Source: Gallaecimonas xiamenensis 3-C-1 (GTDB taxonomy: Bacteria > Pseudomonadota > Gammaproteobacteria > Enterobacterales > Gallaecimonadaceae). From it: 64,000 nucleotides of DNA. The first letter of the stretch is position 1. Each line of letters opens with the position of its first letter. The position numbers were made by a program, and so were the translations under genes. Below are positions 43,686-52,425 of the stretch, one piece after another. The notes under the pieces were generated by a model. It worked only from the letters and a program-made list of their open reading frames with translations. It did no database searches and had not been told where the DNA came from. Where the stretch lies: NCBI RefSeq assembly GCF_000299915.1, contig NZ_AMRI01000003.1, forward strand, positions 124,001 to 188,000, written 5' to 3'.

Positions 43686-45128
43686 ATGGATCCAATTTTC
43701 GGCCTGCAATTGCGGGTGGACCGCCAGGGGCAAGAACCGCTGCGGGTGCAGCTGCAACGCCAGCTCAGCCACGCCATCTTCGAGGGTCGCCTCAAGGCCG
43801 GCACCCTGCTGCCCCCCAGCCGCCAGTTGGCGGCGCTGTTGGGGGTGTCGCGCAATACCGTGATGCAGGTCTACGAGCAGTTGGCCAGTGAGGGACTGCT
43901 GCTCAGCAAGCCCGGCAGCGGTACCGAGGTCCGGGACTTGGCCCTGCCCGCCAGCCAGGAACCGGGACGCCCCGACGCCGGCCGTTGGCTCAAGGGCCTG
44001 TGGCATGATCTGACCCTGTTTGCGCCCCCCGAGCGGGCCCTTCCCTACGATTTTGCCCTGGGGGCGGCGGATCTGTCCCTGTTTCCCTTCGACCACTGGC
44101 GCCGGTGCCAGGTCAGGGCCCTGCGCCAATTCGAAACCCAGGGCCTGGACATGGACTGGGCCGGCTACCCGCCCCTGAGGGCCCTAATTGCCTCTTTCGT
44201 GTCCCAGTCCAGGGCGGTGTCCTGCAACCCGGGCCAGGTGCTGGTGTGCAGCGGCGCCCAGCAGGGCTTTAGCCTGATTGGCTCTGCCCTTATCGAACCG
44301 GGCAAGACCCTGGTGGCCATGGAGTCTCCCGGTTACCCCATGGCCCGCCGTGCCTTCTTGGCGGCCGGGGCCAGGGTGGTGGAGGTGCCGGTGGACGCGG
44401 AAGGGCTGATGGTGGACGCCCTGCCCGGCGGGGTGGACCTGGTCTACGTGACCCCGTCCCACCAGTTCCCCACTACGGTGGCCATGTCGGCCAGCCGGCG
44501 CCTGGCTTTGCTGCAACAGGCCAGGGCCCGGGACTTTTTGATCATCGAAGACGACTACGACGCCGAGTTCCAGCTGGGGGGCCAGCCCATCGACGCCTTG
44601 CAGACCCTGGATAAGGACGGCCGGGTGCTGTACGTGGGCACCTTTTCCAAATGCATGTTCGGGGACTTGCGCCTGGGCTTTGTGATAGTGCCGGACTGGC
44701 TGGTCCAGCCCCTGGTACTGGCCCGCCAGGCGGCGGATCTGCACAGCCCGCTGGTAGCCCAGGCCGCCCTGGCCGAATTTATCCGCCAGGGGGCCCTTAG
44801 GCGCCACGTCAGGGCCATGGGCAAGCAGTACCGGGCCAAGCACCAGGAGGTGTGCCAGGCCCTGGCCGGTTGCCCCTGGCTGGTCCCGGTGCCGCTGCTG
44901 GCCGGGGTCCATATGGCGCTGCTGGCCGATGAGGCGCTGGATCTAGAGGCATTGGTGATCCGGGCCAGGGCGCTGGGGGTCAATGTCAGCCACAGCGGCC
45001 CCTTCGGCCTGGCGGCCGGTACCCGGCCCCGGCATTTGCTGCTGGGGCTGGGGCCCATAGCACTAGAGGACATAGCCCCGGCCATGGCCAGGCTCAACGC
45101 CGCCGTAGCCGAGCAAATCAAGGCATAA
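43686..45128 (+). CDS. MocR-type (GntR HTH plus aminotransferase-like) PLP-dependent regulator
   Basis: A 480-residue protein. Residues about 10-75 form a GntR winged HTH (A-G-T-L-L-P-P-S-R-Q-L-A, V-S-R-N-T-V-M-Q-V-Y-E-Q-L). Residues 110-480 are a fold-type-I aminotransferase domain with Y-P-P-L-R near 160, E-D-D-Y-D-A-E-F near 288 and the PLP lysine K322 in V-G-T-F-S-K-C-M-F. MocR proteins use PLP as a sensing group; close relatives include PdxR and GabR. It is divergent from the thioredoxin fusion gene, the only neighbour it could control besides itself. Neither the ligand nor the target is known. Confidence 0.93.
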   Translation: MDPIFGLQLRVDRQGQEPLRVQLQRQLSHAIFEGRLKAGTLLPPSRQLAALLGVSRNTVMQVYEQLASEGLLLSKPGSGTEVRDLALPASQEPGRPDAGRWLKGLWHDLTLFAPPERALPYDFALGAADLSLFPFDHWRRCQVRALRQFETQGLDMDWAGYPPLRALIASFVSQSRAVSCNPGQVLVCSGAQQGFSLIGSALIEPGKTLVAMESPGYPMARRAFLAAGARVVEVPVDAEGLMVDALPGGVDLVYVTPSHQFPTTVAMSASRRLALLQQARARDFLIIEDDYDAEFQLGGQPIDALQTLDKDGRVLYVGTFSKCMFGDLRLGFVIVPDWLVQPLVLARQAADLHSPLVAQAALAEFIRQGALRRHVRAMGKQYRAKHQEVCQALAGCPWLVPVPLLAGVHMALLADEALDLEALVIRARALGVNVSHSGPFGLAAGTRPRHLLLGLGPIALEDIAPAMARLNAAVAEQIKA

Positions 45129-45153
45129 AAAACGGGCCCAAGGCCCGTTCTTT
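45129..45153. terminator. bidirectional intrinsic terminator
   Basis: AACGGGCC, CAA loop, GGCCCGTT with an A-run upstream and TCTTTT downstream, between convergent genes. Confidence 0.9.
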
Positions 45154-46764
45154 TCAGCCCTTAAGGGCGAAGAAGCTGCCGTAGGGGGGCAGGGCCAGGC
45201 TGCCGCCTTGGAGGCTGCCTGCCACCAGGCCGTGGCCGTCCAGGGCTTGCCAGTGGCCGTCCAGAGCCAGGGTGTGGTCTTTTCCGGACAGGTTGAAGGC
45301 CACCAGCAGGGTCTGGCCCTGCCATTGGCGCTCAAAGGCCAGCACCGGCTCGGCGGTATCCCAGAACTGGATGCTGCCCTGTACCAGGGCCTCGAACTGC
45401 TTGCGCCAGGCCAGGAAGCGGCGAAAGCCGTTGAGGATGGAATCGCTGTCCTGGTCCTGGTGGGCCACCGCCTTTTGCTTGTGGCTGTCCGGTACCGGCA
45501 GCCAGGGCTTGGCACTGCTGAAGCCGCCGTGTTCGCCGTCGGTCCAGGGCATGGGGGTGCGGCAGCCGTCGCGGCCTTTGAATTCGGGCCAGAAGGTCTT
45601 GCCGTAGGGGTCTTGCAGGTCGTCGAAGGCCACCTGGGCTTCGTCCAGGCCCAGCTCTTCACCTTGGTAGATGCAGACCGAGCCGCGCAGGGAGCAGACC
45701 ATGGCGCTGAGCATCTTGGCCATGTGGGCCGGCGGCGCTTCACCGCCCCAGCGGCTGATGGCCCGGGGCACATCATGGTTGGAGATGGCCCAGCAGGGCC
45801 AGCCCACCGTCATCTTGGCTTCCAGGTTCTGCACCGTGGTGCGGATATAGGCGGCCGAGAAGTCGTTGACCAGCAGCTCGAAGCTGTAGCCCATGTGCAG
45901 GCGGCCCACTTCGGTGTATTCGGCGGTGGTGGCCAGGGAGTCTTCCGAGGAGATCTCACCCAGGGTGGTGGCGCCGGGGTAGTTGTCCACCAGGGCCCGT
46001 AGCTCTTCCAGGAAGGGCAGGTTCTCTGGCCTGGTGTTGTTGTAATAGTGGTACTGGAAGGCGTAGGGGTTGTCGGCACTGAAGCCACGCCCCAGGCGCT
46101 TTTCCTTGGGTTTGGCCGGGTTGTCCCGCAGCGCCTGGTCGTGGAAGCAGAAATTGATGGCGTCCAGGCGGAAGCCGTCCACGCCCTTGTCCAGCCAGAA
46201 CTTAACGTTGTCCAAAGTGGCCTGTTGCACCGCCGGGTTATGGAAGTTCAGGTCCGGCTGGGACGACAAAAAGTTGTGCAGGTAGTACTGGCCGCGGCGC
46301 GGTTCCCATTGCCAGGCCACGCCGCCGAACAGGCTCATCCAGTTGTTGGGGGGGGTGCCATCTTCCTGGGCGTCGGCCCAGACATACCAGTCGGCCTTGG
46401 GGTTGTCGCGGCTTTCGCGGCTTTCCTTGAACCAGTCGTGGTCTACCGAGGTGTGGGACAGCACCTGGTCAATCATCACCTTGATGCCGCGCTCGTGGGC
46501 ACCGGCCAGTAGCCGGTCGAAGTCGGCCAGCTGCCCGAACAGCGGGTCCACGTCCCGGTAGTCGGCGATGTCGTAACCGAAGTCGGCCATGGGGGATTTG
46601 AAGAAGGGGGAAACCCAGATGGCATCCACCCCCAGGGACTGGATATAGTCCAGGCGGTCGATGATGCCGGGCAGATCCCCCACGCCGTCACCGTTGGTGT
46701 CGCTGAAACTGCGGGGATAAATCTGGTAAATGACGGCGCCGCGCCACCAAGGTGCTTGACTCAT
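45154..46764 (-). CDS. GH13 alpha-glucosidase (oligo-1,6/alpha-1,4-glucosidase type)
   Basis: A 536-residue cytoplasmic enzyme (no signal) with the GH13 core: Y-P-R-S-F-S-D-T-N-G-D-G-V-G-D-L near residue 16, nucleophile D201 in G-F-R-L-D-A-I-N-F, acid/base E270 in L-G-E-I-S, and D331 in I-S-N-H-D-V-P-R. It hydrolyses maltose and maltodextrins to glucose for the glucokinase in the same cluster. The gene is divergent from the transporter-amylase pair; the shared region holds matching palindromes. A 5'-leader hairpin (AAGGGG/CCCCTT, 46789-46805) lies between promoter and start. Confidence 0.94.
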   Translation of the reverse strand: MSQAPWWRGAVIYQIYPRSFSDTNGDGVGDLPGIIDRLDYIQSLGVDAIWVSPFFKSPMADFGYDIADYRDVDPLFGQLADFDRLLAGAHERGIKVMIDQVLSHTSVDHDWFKESRESRDNPKADWYVWADAQEDGTPPNNWMSLFGGVAWQWEPRRGQYYLHNFLSSQPDLNFHNPAVQQATLDNVKFWLDKGVDGFRLDAINFCFHDQALRDNPAKPKEKRLGRGFSADNPYAFQYHYYNNTRPENLPFLEELRALVDNYPGATTLGEISSEDSLATTAEYTEVGRLHMGYSFELLVNDFSAAYIRTTVQNLEAKMTVGWPCWAISNHDVPRAISRWGGEAPPAHMAKMLSAMVCSLRGSVCIYQGEELGLDEAQVAFDDLQDPYGKTFWPEFKGRDGCRTPMPWTDGEHGGFSSAKPWLPVPDSHKQKAVAHQDQDSDSILNGFRRFLAWRKQFEALVQGSIQFWDTAEPVLAFERQWQGQTLLVAFNLSGKDHTLALDGHWQALDGHGLVAGSLQGGSLALPPYGSFFALKG

Positions 46765-46850
46765 AGCTACCCCAATCTGCTGTTTGGAAAGGGGACAGGC
46801 CCCTTGTTTGCCGTGCAGCTTAAGACAGGGGCCTTCGGGGCGACAACCGG

Positions 46851-46866
46851 CTGCATACGTATGCAG
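46851..46866. promoter_or_regulatory. LacI-type operator 1 (CTGCATACGTATGCAG)
   Basis: A perfect 16-bp palindrome with central CG, the form favoured by LacI-family proteins. It lies 87 bp upstream of the alpha-glucosidase ATG. Confidence 0.75.
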
Positions 46867-46972
46867 GGTAAAAAGGTTGACCTAAACGTCAAGCGGTTAG
46901 GCTGGGGCTAAGGTGCTGGCCAGGGCTGATTTTTCCTGGCCTTGGCCGGTTTTGGCGGCCCGAGGGCGGGGA

Positions 46973-46986
46973 TGAATACGTATGCA
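46973..46986. promoter_or_regulatory. LacI-type operator 2 (TGAATACGTATGCA)
   Basis: Differs from operator 1 in one core-flanking base. The centres of the two sites are 121 bp apart. It lies about 130 bp upstream of the MFS gene. Confidence 0.7.
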
Positions 46987-47118
46987 TGGCGTTGTCCGCC
47001 ACCCTGGCTCGGGTGAACATGGCGTCTACGTAAAGGTAAGGTTACTTGCCTTGGGCCGGTCGGGGAGCCAACAGCCCCGAGCAGGGCGCCGCCGGCGCCC
47101 CAACGAGGAATACACCGC

Positions 47119-48615
47119 ATGACCACAAAACCGCAGCTTTCCTTCTGGCAGATCTGGAACATGTGTTTCGGTTTCCTGGGGATCCAGTTTGGCTTTGCCC
47201 TGCAAAACGCCAACGTCAGCCGTATCTTCCAGACCCTGGGGGCCTCGGTGGACGACATCCCCATCCTCTGGATAGCCGCCCCTTTGACCGGCCTGCTGGT
47301 GCAGCCTGTGGTGGGTTACCTGAGTGACCGCACCTGGACCCGCCTGGGCCGGCGCCGCCCCTATTTCCTGGTGGGCGCGGTGCTCACCACCCTGGCCCTG
47401 TTTGCCATGCCCAACTCCCCGAGCCTGTGGATAGCGGCGGGGCTGCTGTGGATCATGGACGCCTCCATCAATATTTCCATGGAACCCTTCCGGGCCTTCG
47501 TGGGTGACCAGCTGCCCCCCAAGCAGCGGCCCCTGGGTTACACCCTGCAAAGCTTCTTTATCGGCATCGGCGCCGTGGTGGCGTCCATGCTGCCCTGGAT
47601 CCTCGCCAAATGCGGGGTCAGTAACGTGGCCGAGGCTGGCGCCATTCCCGACACCGTCAAATACGCCTTCTACTTTGGCGGCCTGGTATTGTTCCTGGCG
47701 GTGGGCTGGACTGTGGTGTCCACCCGCGAATACGCCCCCGACACCCTGCACGGCTTTGACGGCGCCAAAACCGCCCACAGCCAAACCCTGGCACCGGCCC
47801 AGGCCAGGCGCAGCGGCGGCAAGTGGTTGCTGGCGGCCCTGGTTTTGGGTGGCGTGGTGGCCTATTGGCAGCTGGAAAAGGAGCTGTACCTGCTGGCCGG
47901 TGGCCTGGCGGTTTACGGCCTGGCGCTGCTGGGGCTGTCCTGGCACCAGGGCCAGGGCATGTTCAGCACCATCATGACCGACCTCTACACCATGCCCCCG
48001 GCCATGGGCCGCCTGGCCTGGGTGCAGTTTTTCTCCTGGTTTGCCCTCTTTGCCATGTGGATCTACACCACCTCGGCGGTGACCCAGATCCATTTCGGCG
48101 CCACCGACAGCCAGTCCGCCGCCTATAACGACGGCGCCAACTGGGTCGGGGTGCTTTTTGCCGCCTATAACGGCTTTGCCGCCCTGGCTGCCCTGGTGAT
48201 CCCGTTGATGGTCAGGGCCTGGGGCCTGCGCATCGCCCACCTGATCAACGTCTGCCTGGGGGGCGCCGGCCTGGTGTCCATCGCCCTTATCAAGGATCCG
48301 GACTGGCTGCTGCTGTCCATGGTGGGGGTGGGCTTTGCCTGGGCTTCCATCCTGTCCCTGCCCTATGCCCTGCTGTCGGACCGCCTGCCGGCCGACAAAA
48401 TGGGTATCTACATGGGCATCTTCAACTTCTTTATCGTGATCCCCCAACTGCTGGCGGCCAGCGTGCTGGGCTTTATGCTCAAGAGTTTCTTTGGCAACCA
48501 GCCGGTGTACGCCCTGGTAATAGGGGGCGTGAGCCTGGTGGTGGCTGGGCTTTGCGTACTTAGGGTGCAGGAAAACGGCGACCAGGCCATGGCGGCCCTG
48601 GCCCCAAGCAAATAA
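47119..48615 (+). CDS. MFS sugar transporter, SLC45/MalT-like
   Basis: A 498-residue protein with twelve membrane segments. It shows the loop motif R-T-W-T-R-L-G-R-R-R-P-Y near residue 72 and an N-terminal G-F-L-G-I-Q-F-G-F-A-L-Q-N-A-N typical of maltose/sucrose-proton symporters in Shewanella, Caulobacter and Xanthomonas type mal loci (family knowledge). It imports maltose/maltodextrin for the alpha-glucosidase. The amylase gene starts 10 bp after its stop, with its own AAGGAG, so the two are co-transcribed. Regulated presumably by the LacI protein at the upstream palindromes. Confidence 0.92.
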   Translation: MTTKPQLSFWQIWNMCFGFLGIQFGFALQNANVSRIFQTLGASVDDIPILWIAAPLTGLLVQPVVGYLSDRTWTRLGRRRPYFLVGAVLTTLALFAMPNSPSLWIAAGLLWIMDASINISMEPFRAFVGDQLPPKQRPLGYTLQSFFIGIGAVVASMLPWILAKCGVSNVAEAGAIPDTVKYAFYFGGLVLFLAVGWTVVSTREYAPDTLHGFDGAKTAHSQTLAPAQARRSGGKWLLAALVLGGVVAYWQLEKELYLLAGGLAVYGLALLGLSWHQGQGMFSTIMTDLYTMPPAMGRLAWVQFFSWFALFAMWIYTTSAVTQIHFGATDSQSAAYNDGANWVGVLFAAYNGFAALAALVIPLMVRAWGLRIAHLINVCLGGAGLVSIALIKDPDWLLLSMVGVGFAWASILSLPYALLSDRLPADKMGIYMGIFNFFIVIPQLLAASVLGFMLKSFFGNQPVYALVIGGVSLVVAGLCVLRVQENGDQAMAALAPSK

Positions 48616-48625
48616 GGAGCGGCCC

Positions 48626-50275
48626 ATGAAACCCTGGCTTCCCGGCCTTTTGGCCCTGGCCAGCTGCCAGGCCCTGGCGGCGGACTACTACGGCACCACC
48701 GAGCCCTTTGCCAAGAGCCCCATTTATTTCGTGATGACGGACCGCTTCGTCAACGGCGATACCGGCAACGACCACCGCCACCAGGGCGGGGAGCACCCCA
48801 CCTTTGATATCCCGGTGCCAGGCCCCGGCGGCCAGAGCGCCAACATCGGCTACCTGGGGGGGGATTTCAAAGGCATCCTCAACAACGCCGACTACATCCA
48901 GGGCATGGGCTTTGGGGCGGTGTGGATAACCCCCATAGTGGACAACCCGGACCAGGCCTTTACCGGCGGCAGCCCGGTCAGCTGGGGCAGTGCCTTTACC
49001 GACCAGGGCAAGACCGGCTACCACGGCTATTGGGGGGTGAACTTCTACCGGGTGGACGAGCACCTAGAAAGCCCGGGCCTGTCCTTTGCCCAGTTCACCG
49101 CCGCCATGAAGGTCAAGGGCCTGAAAACGGTGCTGGATATCGTGGTTAACCACGGCTCCCCGGCCTATACCATGCCGGTCAAGCAGCCCCAGTTTGGGCA
49201 AATTTTCGATAAAGACGGCAAGCTGGTGGCGGACCACCACAACCTGCCCCCGGAACAGCTGGACCCCAAAGACCCCCTGGCCGCCTTCTCCCACCGCCAG
49301 GGGGAGATGGTGCAGCTGTCGGACAACGACGACGACAGCGCCGCCGTGCTGGACTATTTCGTGGGGGCCTACGAGCAGTGGATAGAGCAGGGCGCAGACG
49401 CCTTTCGCATCGATACCATCAAGCATGTGTCCCACCGCTTCTGGCAGGCCTTTAGCCAGCGCATCCGCGCCCGCCACCCGGGCTTTTTCATGTTCGGCGA
49501 AAGCTACGACTTCGACGCCGCCAAGATAGCCCAGCACACCTGGCCGGAGAATGGCGCCATCAGCGTGCTGGACTTTCCCCTGAAGGCGGCCCTTAACCAG
49601 GTGTTTGCCGAGGGTAAGGGCTTTGAAACCCTCACCCCCGCCCTGTACCTGGAGCAGGGCCCCTACCAAAACCCCTATGAGCTGACCACCTTCTACGACA
49701 ACCACGACATGCCGCGCATGGCGGCCAGCGACAACGGCTTTATTGACGCCCACAACTGGCTCTTTACCGCCAGGGGCATACCGGTAATTTACCAGGGTTC
49801 GGAACTGGGCTTTATGCGCGGCGCCGCCGAACACGCCGGTAACCGCAATTACCTGGGCCAGGCCCGTATCGACGGCGCCCCCCAAAGCCCCATCTACCGC
49901 CACCTCAAGGCGGTGGGGCAGCTGCGGGCCCGTTATGTGGCGCTGCAGCAGGGGCTGCAATTGGATCTGGCACTGGCCGGCGACCAGGCCCAGTTCCTAC
50001 GGGTCTACCAAAAGGACGGGGTGCACCAGCAGGTTCTGGTGTTACTGAACAAGGGGGATAAAACTGTCGAGGCCAGCCTTGCCGGGCCCCTGCAAGCAGG
50101 CACCTGGCAGGACGCCCAGAGCGGCCAGTCCCTGGCTCTTGCCAAGGGCAGTGCGCTGGCGGTACCGGCTCACGGCCTCAGAGTGCTGGTGCTGGATCAG
50201 GCAGTGACAGACCCGGCCGTTAAGGCCGGGCTGGACGCCCTTATGGCACGGCCTGTCCGCAAGAGCGGCGAATAA
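48626..50275 (+). CDS. secreted GH13 alpha-amylase
   Basis: A 549-residue enzyme with signal peptide (cleavage after A-L-A-A-D near residue 19; a Cys at position 14 lies within the signal core and is not a lipobox). Catalytic residues D263 (D-A-F-R-I-D-T-I-K-H), E292 (M-F-G-E-S-Y-D) and D361 (Y-D-N-H-D-M-P-R). The N-terminal I-Y-F-V-M-T-D-R-F-V-N-G-D and Asn-rich Ca-site region resemble CGTase/amylase subfamily members. It acts on extracellular or periplasmic starch, with products taken up by the adjacent transporter. Its 3' end overlaps the convergent lacI-type gene by 35 bp. Confidence 0.93.
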   Translation: MKPWLPGLLALASCQALAADYYGTTEPFAKSPIYFVMTDRFVNGDTGNDHRHQGGEHPTFDIPVPGPGGQSANIGYLGGDFKGILNNADYIQGMGFGAVWITPIVDNPDQAFTGGSPVSWGSAFTDQGKTGYHGYWGVNFYRVDEHLESPGLSFAQFTAAMKVKGLKTVLDIVVNHGSPAYTMPVKQPQFGQIFDKDGKLVADHHNLPPEQLDPKDPLAAFSHRQGEMVQLSDNDDDSAAVLDYFVGAYEQWIEQGADAFRIDTIKHVSHRFWQAFSQRIRARHPGFFMFGESYDFDAAKIAQHTWPENGAISVLDFPLKAALNQVFAEGKGFETLTPALYLEQGPYQNPYELTTFYDNHDMPRMAASDNGFIDAHNWLFTARGIPVIYQGSELGFMRGAAEHAGNRNYLGQARIDGAPQSPIYRHLKAVGQLRARYVALQQGLQLDLALAGDQAQFLRVYQKDGVHQQVLVLLNKGDKTVEASLAGPLQAGTWQDAQSGQSLALAKGSALAVPAHGLRVLVLDQAVTDPAVKAGLDALMARPVRKSGE

Positions 50276-51278
50276 CCAGTTCGGCGGGGATCTTGGCGCT
50301 TTGCACCGGCAGATTGTGCAGGGTGCGCAGCAGTGATTGGACCAACAGCTCCCCGGCTCTTTTGGTATTTTGGCGCACCGTGGTCAGGGGCGGGGTGGCA
50401 AAGGCGGCCATGTGGATGTCGTCAAAGCCCACCACCGCCACCTGTTCGGGTACCTTAAAGCCTCTGTCGGTCAGGGCGCGCATGGCGCCAAGGGCGATAA
50501 GATCGCTGGCGCTGAAGACGGCGTCGAAGGACTGGCCCGCATCCAGCAGGGCGCAAACGGCTTCGTAGCCGGCCTGTTCGGTGGTGATGGCGTCCAGTTG
50601 CAGGGCCGGGTCAACCTTGAGGCCGGCCGCAGCCAGTGCGGCGCAGTAACCCTGGTAGCGCTCAAAAAACTCGGGGTAATGATTGGAAGCGTGGCCGAGA
50701 AAGGCTACCCTGCGTCGACTCAGGGCCAACAGATGCTCCACCAGGTCGCGGCCACCTTGGAAGTTGTCGCAGCCGATGGACAGGCCAGGCTGCTCCGGCA
50801 GCACGGCGCCCCAGCGCACGAAATGGGTGCCCTGGGCCACCAATTGCTCAAGCTTTGACTGGTACGCCACATAATCACCGTACCCTAATAAAATAATGCC
50901 GTCAGCCTTGTTGCTGTCTTCATAATCGGCATGCCAGTCATCGCTCAACTGCTGGAAGGACACCAGTAGGTCATAGCCCGCCTGGGCACAGGCCCGGGTG
51001 ATGGACCCCAGCATGGACAGGAAAAAGGGGTTTATCAGGGAGTCATCCGGGGTGGGATCCTCGAACAGCAGCAGGGCCAGGGTGCCGGAGTGCTGGCTAC
51101 GGAGGTTGGACGCATTCTTGTCCACCTTGTAGTTGAGCTCCCGTGCTATGGCCTGGATGCGATCACGGGTTTCCTTATTGACCAGGGGACTGCCGCGCAG
51201 GGCGCGGGAGACCGTGGACTGCGAAACGCCCGCTCTGTGGGCTATGTCAAAGGATGTGGCCTTGCCTTTATTGCGCAT
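50241..51278 (-). CDS. LacI-family repressor of the maltodextrin cluster
   Basis: A 345-residue LacI-family protein. HTH at residues 8-30 (S-F-D-I-A-H-R-A-G-V-S-Q-S-T-V-S-R-A-L), hinge helix following, then a periplasmic-binding-like effector domain with D-N-F-Q-G-G near 175 and V-G-F-D-D-I near 275. The open frame runs much further upstream (to 52331) but that part is antisense to glucokinase; ATG 51278 places the HTH in the usual position. Divergent from glucokinase. It probably senses maltodextrin or a sugar phosphate and binds the ATACGTAT palindromes (inference). Confidence 0.93.
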   Translation of the reverse strand: MRNKGKATSFDIAHRAGVSQSTVSRALRGSPLVNKETRDRIQAIARELNYKVDKNASNLRSQHSGTLALLLFEDPTPDDSLINPFFLSMLGSITRACAQAGYDLLVSFQQLSDDWHADYEDSNKADGIILLGYGDYVAYQSKLEQLVAQGTHFVRWGAVLPEQPGLSIGCDNFQGGRDLVEHLLALSRRRVAFLGHASNHYPEFFERYQGYCAALAAAGLKVDPALQLDAITTEQAGYEAVCALLDAGQSFDAVFSASDLIALGAMRALTDRGFKVPEQVAVVGFDDIHMAAFATPPLTTVRQNTKRAGELLVQSLLRTLHNLPVQSAKIPAELVIRRSCGQAVP

Positions 51279-51327
51279 AGGGTCGGATCTTTCGCTGTCG
51301 CACCAGGGTCTTAGGAAAGAATAAATT

Positions 51328-51343
51328 AACACGATTTTGTGTT
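51328..51343. promoter_or_regulatory. inverted repeat in the lacI-type / glk divergent region
   Basis: AACAC-GATTTT-GTGTT lies 20 bp upstream of the glk ATG. It includes the in-frame GTG at 51339, which argues that this GTG is not the start. It is unlike the ATACGTAT palindromes, so it may bind a different regulator. Confidence 0.4.
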
Positions 51344-51362
51344 TGAAGACGGTACGGTAATC

Positions 51363-52340
51363 ATGGTTACGCAGACATCTCCTTTCGTCGTCGCCGACAT
51401 CGGCGGCACCAATGCCCGTTTCGGTCTGGTCACCGGCAAAACAGACGGCCGTTTCGATATCGCCTATCAGGAACGTTTCCCCTCCGGCGATTTTGCCGAC
51501 ATGCAGGCCCTGGTGGCCCATTACCTGGCGCTGGTGGCCGACCATGCCCCCAAGCATGTCTGCCTGGCCGTAGCCGGCCCTGTGGGTGGCGATGAAGTCC
51601 ACCTGACCAACCTGGATTGGCGCTTTTCCATCAATGAGCTGCGCCAGGCCCTGGGGCTGGTGCAGCTGGAAGTGATCAACGACTTCGTCGCCTATGCCAA
51701 CTCCATTCCGCTGCTGCCGCCCCAGGCCCTGGTGCAGGTCCGTGACGGCAAGCCGGTGGAAACGGCCCCCATAGCGGTACTGGGGCCCGGCACCGGCCTG
51801 GGTGTGGCCAGCCTTGTCCCCAACGGTAAGGGCGGCTGGAGTGCCATCGGCTGCGAAGGGGGCCATATTGCCCTGGGCGCCGCCACCGAGCAGCAGCGCC
51901 AGGTACTGTCCGCCCTGGCCGAAGACCTGGATTTTGTCTCCGCCGAGCGGGCCCTGTCCGGCTCCGGCCTGCCCAACCTGTACCGGGCCGTGGCCAAGGT
52001 CAAGGGCGACGTGCCCAAGGCCCTGACGTCTGCCGACATCAGCGAGATGGCCTTGGACGGTGACCCCACCTGCTTTGAAACCCTGAGCCTGTTCTGTGAA
52101 TGGCTGGGGGGCGTGGCTTCCGACATCGCTCTGGCCCAGGGCGCCCGGGGCGGCCTCTACCTGGGGGGCGGCATACTGCCGCGCTTCTTGGAGTTCTTCC
52201 TCAAAAGCCGCTTTGTGGACGGCTTTACCCAAAAAGGGGTGATGACGGGCTATCTGTCTGATGTCCCAGTTTATCTGGCCATAGAGACCCATTCCGCCCT
52301 GACCGGAGCGGCGGCCTGGCTGGAATCTCATAAGATTTAA
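51363..52340 (+). CDS. glk: glucokinase
   Basis: A 325-residue protein of the E. coli Glk family: ATP loop D-I-G-G-T-N-A-R-F-G near residue 13, L-A-V-A-G-P-V near 68, N-D-F-V-A near 102, and G-P-G-T-G-L-G near 142. The region G-C-E-G-G-H has the glucose contacts. It phosphorylates glucose released by the cluster's alpha-glucosidase. ATG 51363 gives an N-terminus M-V-T-Q-T-S-P-F-V-V-A-D-I-G-G as in relatives; the upstream GTG is rejected. SD is poor. No terminator-like T-run follows, only an AT-rich inverted repeat. Confidence 0.95.
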   Translation: MVTQTSPFVVADIGGTNARFGLVTGKTDGRFDIAYQERFPSGDFADMQALVAHYLALVADHAPKHVCLAVAGPVGGDEVHLTNLDWRFSINELRQALGLVQLEVINDFVAYANSIPLLPPQALVQVRDGKPVETAPIAVLGPGTGLGVASLVPNGKGGWSAIGCEGGHIALGAATEQQRQVLSALAEDLDFVSAERALSGSGLPNLYRAVAKVKGDVPKALTSADISEMALDGDPTCFETLSLFCEWLGGVASDIALAQGARGGLYLGGGILPRFLEFFLKSRFVDGFTQKGVMTGYLSDVPVYLAIETHSALTGAAAWLESHKI

Positions 52341-52343
52341 TTA

Positions 52344-52360
52344 TCAACTTTATAAGTTGA
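52344..52360. repeat. perfect inverted repeat TCAACTT-TAT-AAGTTGA
   Basis: A 7-3-7 dyad four bases after the glk stop and 66 bp before the next MFS gene. The stem is AT-rich and a T-rich stretch (atatatttta) follows, so it could be a weak terminator, but the perfect short-spacer symmetry looks more like a protein site in the promoter of the MFS gene. Confidence 0.5.
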
Positions 52361-52425
52361 ATATATTTTATTGATGCTACTGCCGGCCTTTATCATGTGC
52401 CCCTCAACACCCTCGAGGAGCTGTC

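Larger units (their letters stand above)
46765..47118. promoter_or_regulatory. 354-bp divergent control region of the maltodextrin cluster
   Basis: No gene. It holds two copies of a palindrome with ATACGTAT core (listed separately), a TTGAC-N6-GTCAA inverted repeat at 46877-46892, and the AAGGGG-ACAGG-CCCCTT hairpin near the alpha-glucosidase start. The layout is that of a bidirectional LacI-family-controlled promoter. No clear -35/-10 pair was identified with confidence. Confidence 0.75.

Noticed and set aside
48626-48700. Amylase as a lipoprotein because of a Cys in the signal
   Set aside because: Cys14 follows A-S within the hydrophobic core, but the polar linker expected after a lipid-modified Cys is missing and A-L-A-A-D gives a normal cleavage site a few residues later.
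50241-52331. A 696-codon minus-strand open frame covering the LacI gene
   Set aside because: Only the part from 51278 downward encodes LacI. The upstream half is antisense to glucokinase, whose coding evidence is strong.
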